Shown here in pieces: positions 6,980 to 8,452 of a stretch of 8,452 bases of DNA. A program made the position numbers and the translations under genes. Position 1 is the stretch's first letter. The number at the start of each line of letters is the position of its first letter. Origin of the DNA: Oscillospiraceae bacterium (GTDB taxonomy: Bacteria; Bacillota; Clostridia; Oscillospirales; Oscillospiraceae). The stretch lies in the NCBI GenBank assembly GCA_020866945.1, contig JAJBVW010000199.1:1-8452 (forward strand). Reading direction: 5' to 3'. The notes below the pieces were generated by a model. The model had not been told where the DNA came from, did no database searches, and was given only the letters and a program-made list of their open reading frames with translations.

Positions 6980-7015
6980 TTGACAGTTGCTTTTGTGATT
7001 TTTTTATCGTATAAT
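6980..7015 (+). promoter_or_regulatory. Predicted promoter region of the NuoE-NuoF operon
   Basis: A perfect -10 TATAAT is at 7010-7015. TTGCTT (6987-6992, 3/6) stands 17 bases before it and is the best-spaced -35. A perfect TTGACA (6980-6985) lies just upstream but is 24 bases away from that -10. It could instead pair with the weaker TTTTAT (7002-7007) at 16 bases. The ATG at 7046 follows the -10 by 30 bases. No clear operator palindrome is visible. Confidence 0.7.
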
Positions 7016-7030
7016 GATTAAAATCAGAGA

Positions 7031-7036
7031 AAGGGA
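7031..7036 (+). promoter_or_regulatory. Ribosome binding site deciding the NuoE start
   Basis: AAGGGA, extending to AAGGGAG at 7037, lies 8-9 bases before the ATG at 7046. An in-frame GTG at 7037 overlaps this site and so is unlikely to be the start. Confidence 0.75.
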
Positions 7037-7045
7037 GTGACGCGG

Positions 7046-7525
7046 ATGTTGGATCCATCCTACTATGAAAAGGCGGATGAGATAATCGAGCACTGCGGGC
7101 GGACGCCGGCGGCGCTCATCCCCATCATGCAGGAGATACAGGAGGAATACCGCTATCTGCCGGGAGAGCTGCTGACCTATGTTGCCGCCCAGATCGGCGT
7201 GACGGATGCAAAGGCCTTCAGCGTGGCCACCTTTTATGAAAACTTTTCCTTCGAGGCAAAGGGCCGGTATATTGTAAAGGTCTGCGACGGAACCGCCTGC
7301 CATGTGCGGAAATCCGCGCCGGTGCTGGACGCGCTGTATAAGGAGCTTGGTCTGGGCCGGAAAAAGCACACCACGGACGATATGCTTTTCACGGTGGAGA
7401 CGGTCTCCTGTCTGGGGGCCTGCGGTCTTGCGCCCACCATGATGGTAAACGAGGAGGTACACCCGGCCATGACGCCGGAAAAGGCGGTGGCCTTAATACG
7501 GGAGCTTAAAGGGGACGGGGTATGA
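7046..7525 (+). CDS. nuoE: NuoE-like [2Fe-2S] subunit of an NAD(P)-linked dehydrogenase/hydrogenase (HydC/HndA type)
   Basis: A thioredoxin-like ferredoxin subunit of 159 aa, the usual length for NuoE/HydC/HndA. The four cluster ligands are in the standard spacing: C80 and C85 (VCDGTACHV, C-x4-C) and C122 and C126 (SCLGACGLAP, C-x3-C). The N-terminal helical part contains ALIPIMQEIQEEYRYLP and VATFYENFSFE, both typical of the family. In anaerobes this subunit works in the cytoplasm with a NuoF-like flavoprotein. It passes electrons between NAD(P)H and a [FeFe] hydrogenase or formate dehydrogenase. Its stop overlaps the start of the NuoF-like gene (ATGA, 7522-7525), showing translational coupling. 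No catalytic hydrogenase or dehydrogenase gene lies in the window. The gene itself looks intact; its partner does not. Confidence 0.93.
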   Translation: MLDPSYYEKADEIIEHCGRTPAALIPIMQEIQEEYRYLPGELLTYVAAQIGVTDAKAFSVATFYENFSFEAKGRYIVKVCDGTACHVRKSAPVLDALYKELGLGRKKHTTDDMLFTVETVSCLGACGLAPTMMVNEEVHPAMTPEKAVALIRELKGDGV

Positions 7526-8322
7526 CAATCCATAACGAACAGGAGCTGGCTGCGGCGCGTCAGGCCGCGGCGGAGGAGCTGGCGGCCTACGACTGCCGTA
7601 TACTGGTCTGCGCCGGAACGGGCTGCATCGCCACCGGCTCCCAGAAGATATATGAAAAATTTCTGGAGCTGTCCCGGGACGCCCCTGGCGTAACCGTCAT
7701 CTTCGCGCCCCATGAGCAGGCGGAGGGGAAGCGCTATATCGGCGTGAAAAAAACCGGCTGCCAGGGCATCTGCGAGCTTGGCCCTCTGGTGCGCATCCAG
7801 AAGGGGGACAGCGCCGTCCAATATGTAAAGGTGCCGCTGAATCGGTGCGAGGAAATATTTGACCGCTCCGTGCTGGGAGACGAGGTGATAGAGTCCCTCC
7901 TCTACCGGCAAAAGGCCCAGACCTTCATCCGGCCGGAGGAGATTCCCTTCATCGCCAAGCAGACCCGCGTGGTGCTGGAAAACTGCGGAAAATACGACGC
8001 GGAGTCCTTTGAGGAATACCTGGCCGCCGGCGGCTTCCAGGCCTTTCGGAAGGCCCTGCTGGAGCTGACGCCGGAGACGGTCATTCAAACAGTGGACGAA
8101 TCCGGTCTCCGGGGCCGGGGCGGCGGCGGCTTTCCCGCCGGGCGAAAGTGGAAGCAGGTGGCCGCCCAGCCGGAAAGGTCCCGCTACATCGTCTGCAACG
8201 GAGACGAGGGCGACCCCGGCGCATTTATGGACGGATCCGTCATGGAGGGCGACCCCTATAAGCTCATCGAGGGGATGCTGATTGCAGCCTACGCCGTGGG
8301 CGCCGCCGAAGGGTACATATAA
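7522..8322 (+). CDS. nuoF: NuoF/HydB-like flavoprotein subunit, truncated by an in-frame stop
   Basis: The N-terminal 266 aa of a HydB-type NADH-binding subunit, whose full length is normally near 600 aa. Residues 25-105 form a fused thioredoxin-like [2Fe-2S] domain with C30/C35 (VCAGTGC) and C80/C84 (GCQGIC). The flavoprotein domain follows, with the glycine-rich GRGGGGFPAGRKW (198-210) and the FMN-pocket segment CNGDEGDPGAF (225-235). Translation ends at TAA (8320-8322) directly after AAEGYI, where relatives continue with GYIYVRAEYP. The rest of the NADH/FMN domain, the SLBB domain, the NuoF [4Fe-4S] domain and any C-terminal ferredoxin domain are missing. As read, the product should not be a working NADH dehydrogenase subunit. 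It probably belonged to an electron-bifurcating hydrogenase (HydABC) or NADP-reducing Hnd-type operon with the gene before it. Confidence 0.9.
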   Translation: MTIHNEQELAAARQAAAEELAAYDCRILVCAGTGCIATGSQKIYEKFLELSRDAPGVTVIFAPHEQAEGKRYIGVKKTGCQGICELGPLVRIQKGDSAVQYVKVPLNRCEEIFDRSVLGDEVIESLLYRQKAQTFIRPEEIPFIAKQTRVVLENCGKYDAESFEEYLAAGGFQAFRKALLELTPETVIQTVDESGLRGRGGGGFPAGRKWKQVAAQPERSRYIVCNGDEGDPGAFMDGSVMEGDPYKLIEGMLIAAYAVGAAEGYI

Positions 8323-8412
8323 TATCCCATGTCCGTGGCCCGGCTGCGCCGCGCGATCGCCCAGCTGGAGGAGCGCGAACTGCTGGGTGAAAATATCCTA
8401 GACAATATGTAA
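8323..8412 (+). pseudogene. Residual in-frame NuoF coding sequence after the stop
   Basis: Reading on in the same frame past the TAA gives YPMSVARLRRAIAQLEER and then LLGENIL. This is the expected NuoF continuation (YP-x-A/S-V-x-R-L-x-x-A-I, L-G-x-N-I-L). Only about four to five residues (the YVRAE of relatives) are missing at the stop. A 12-bp in-frame deletion joining TA of the Tyr codon to the final A of the Glu codon would give exactly this TAA; that is inference. After GENIL the reading continues DNM and stops (8410-8412), with no trace of the next NuoF block (GAGAF, CGEETAL). Confidence 0.75.
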
Positions 8413-8423
8413 TGACCTCCGAT

Positions 8424-8452
8424 TTGTAGAAACGTGGATTTACCTGTATAAT
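8424..8452 (+). promoter_or_regulatory. Possible promoter at the window edge
   Basis: TTGTAG (8424-8429, 3/6) and a perfect TATAAT (8447-8452) are separated by exactly 17 bases. This AT-rich stretch follows the end of NuoF similarity and may begin a new rightward transcription unit. No gene is visible behind it because the window ends. A chance match in AT-rich DNA is possible. Confidence 0.35.

Noticed and set aside
7016..7025. Short palindrome GATTAAAATC just after the NuoE -10 as an operator
   Set aside because: Too short and does not match the Rex, Fnr or other operator consensus sequences I know.
7234..8088. Open frame of 284 codons on the minus strand opposite NuoE/NuoF
   Set aside because: The plus strand encodes clear iron-sulphur and flavin motifs across the whole stretch; the minus frame shows no family resemblance.
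8320..8322. Recoding of the stop in NuoF (selenocysteine, pyrrolysine or programmed readthrough)
   Set aside because: The codon is TAA, not TGA or TAG, several expected residues are missing around it, and the frame fails again 29 codons later.
8402..8452. Possible start or end of a foreign gene at the right edge (open in plus frame from 8402, and a minus frame containing GKSTFL)
   Set aside because: At most 17 codons are visible, with no start context; a Walker A-like hexamer in so short a stretch is not evidence.
1..8452. CRISPR arrays, tRNA, rRNA, insertion sequences or defence genes
   Set aside because: No regularly spaced repeats, no tRNA-like cloverleaf, no transposase or nuclease motifs in any plausible coding frame.

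Overview
The window reads as GC-rich DNA (roughly 60 % in coding parts) from an anaerobic Gram-positive bacterium. The evidence is AGGAG-type ribosome sites, a lipoprotein-anchored ABC binding protein, tight overlapping operons, and a NuoE/NuoF pair of the kind used by [FeFe] hydrogenases and NAD(P)-linked dehydrogenases of Clostridia. A gut Oscillospiraceae-like clostridium fits best, but this is inferred from style and not from a marker gene.

Layout. Positions 73-4926 (+) hold a complete five-gene ABC importer of the dipeptide/oligopeptide/nickel (PepT) family: a binding lipoprotein, two permeases and two ATPases, with gaps or overlaps of -11 to +3 bp and so presumably one mRNA. Both ATPases are short (261 and 245 aa) and lack most of the C-terminal extension of classical DppD/DppF; this is the size pattern of NikABCDE. 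The substrate cannot be read from the sequence. A perfect 14-bp hairpin at 4906-4939 lies between this operon and a convergent 401-aa major facilitator transporter (4941-6146, -). It has a U-tract on both strands and so looks like a bidirectional terminator built into the two coding ends.

Upstream of the transporter gene on the same strand is a 204-aa acidic secreted protein of unknown function (6263-6877, -), with its own strong promoter and an intrinsic terminator that abuts the transporter's promoter. From the same divergent intergenic region (6878-7045) a rightward promoter drives a NuoE-like [2Fe-2S] protein (7046-7525) and, overlapping it by 4 bp, a HydB/NuoF-like flavoprotein with a fused N-terminal thioredoxin-like [2Fe-2S] domain (from 7522).

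The NuoF-like gene is broken. It stops at a TAA (8320-8322) in the middle of the FMN/NADH domain. Recognisable NuoF sequence continues in the same frame for about 26 more codons, then similarity ends near 8397, where base composition falls from about 60 % to about 35 % GC and a new promoter-like sequence appears at the window edge. This is either a decayed hydrogenase/dehydrogenase operon with a rearrangement junction or an assembly artefact at a contig end, and it is the main point worth checking. I see no CRISPR array, tRNA, rRNA, transposase or clearly new multi-gene system.
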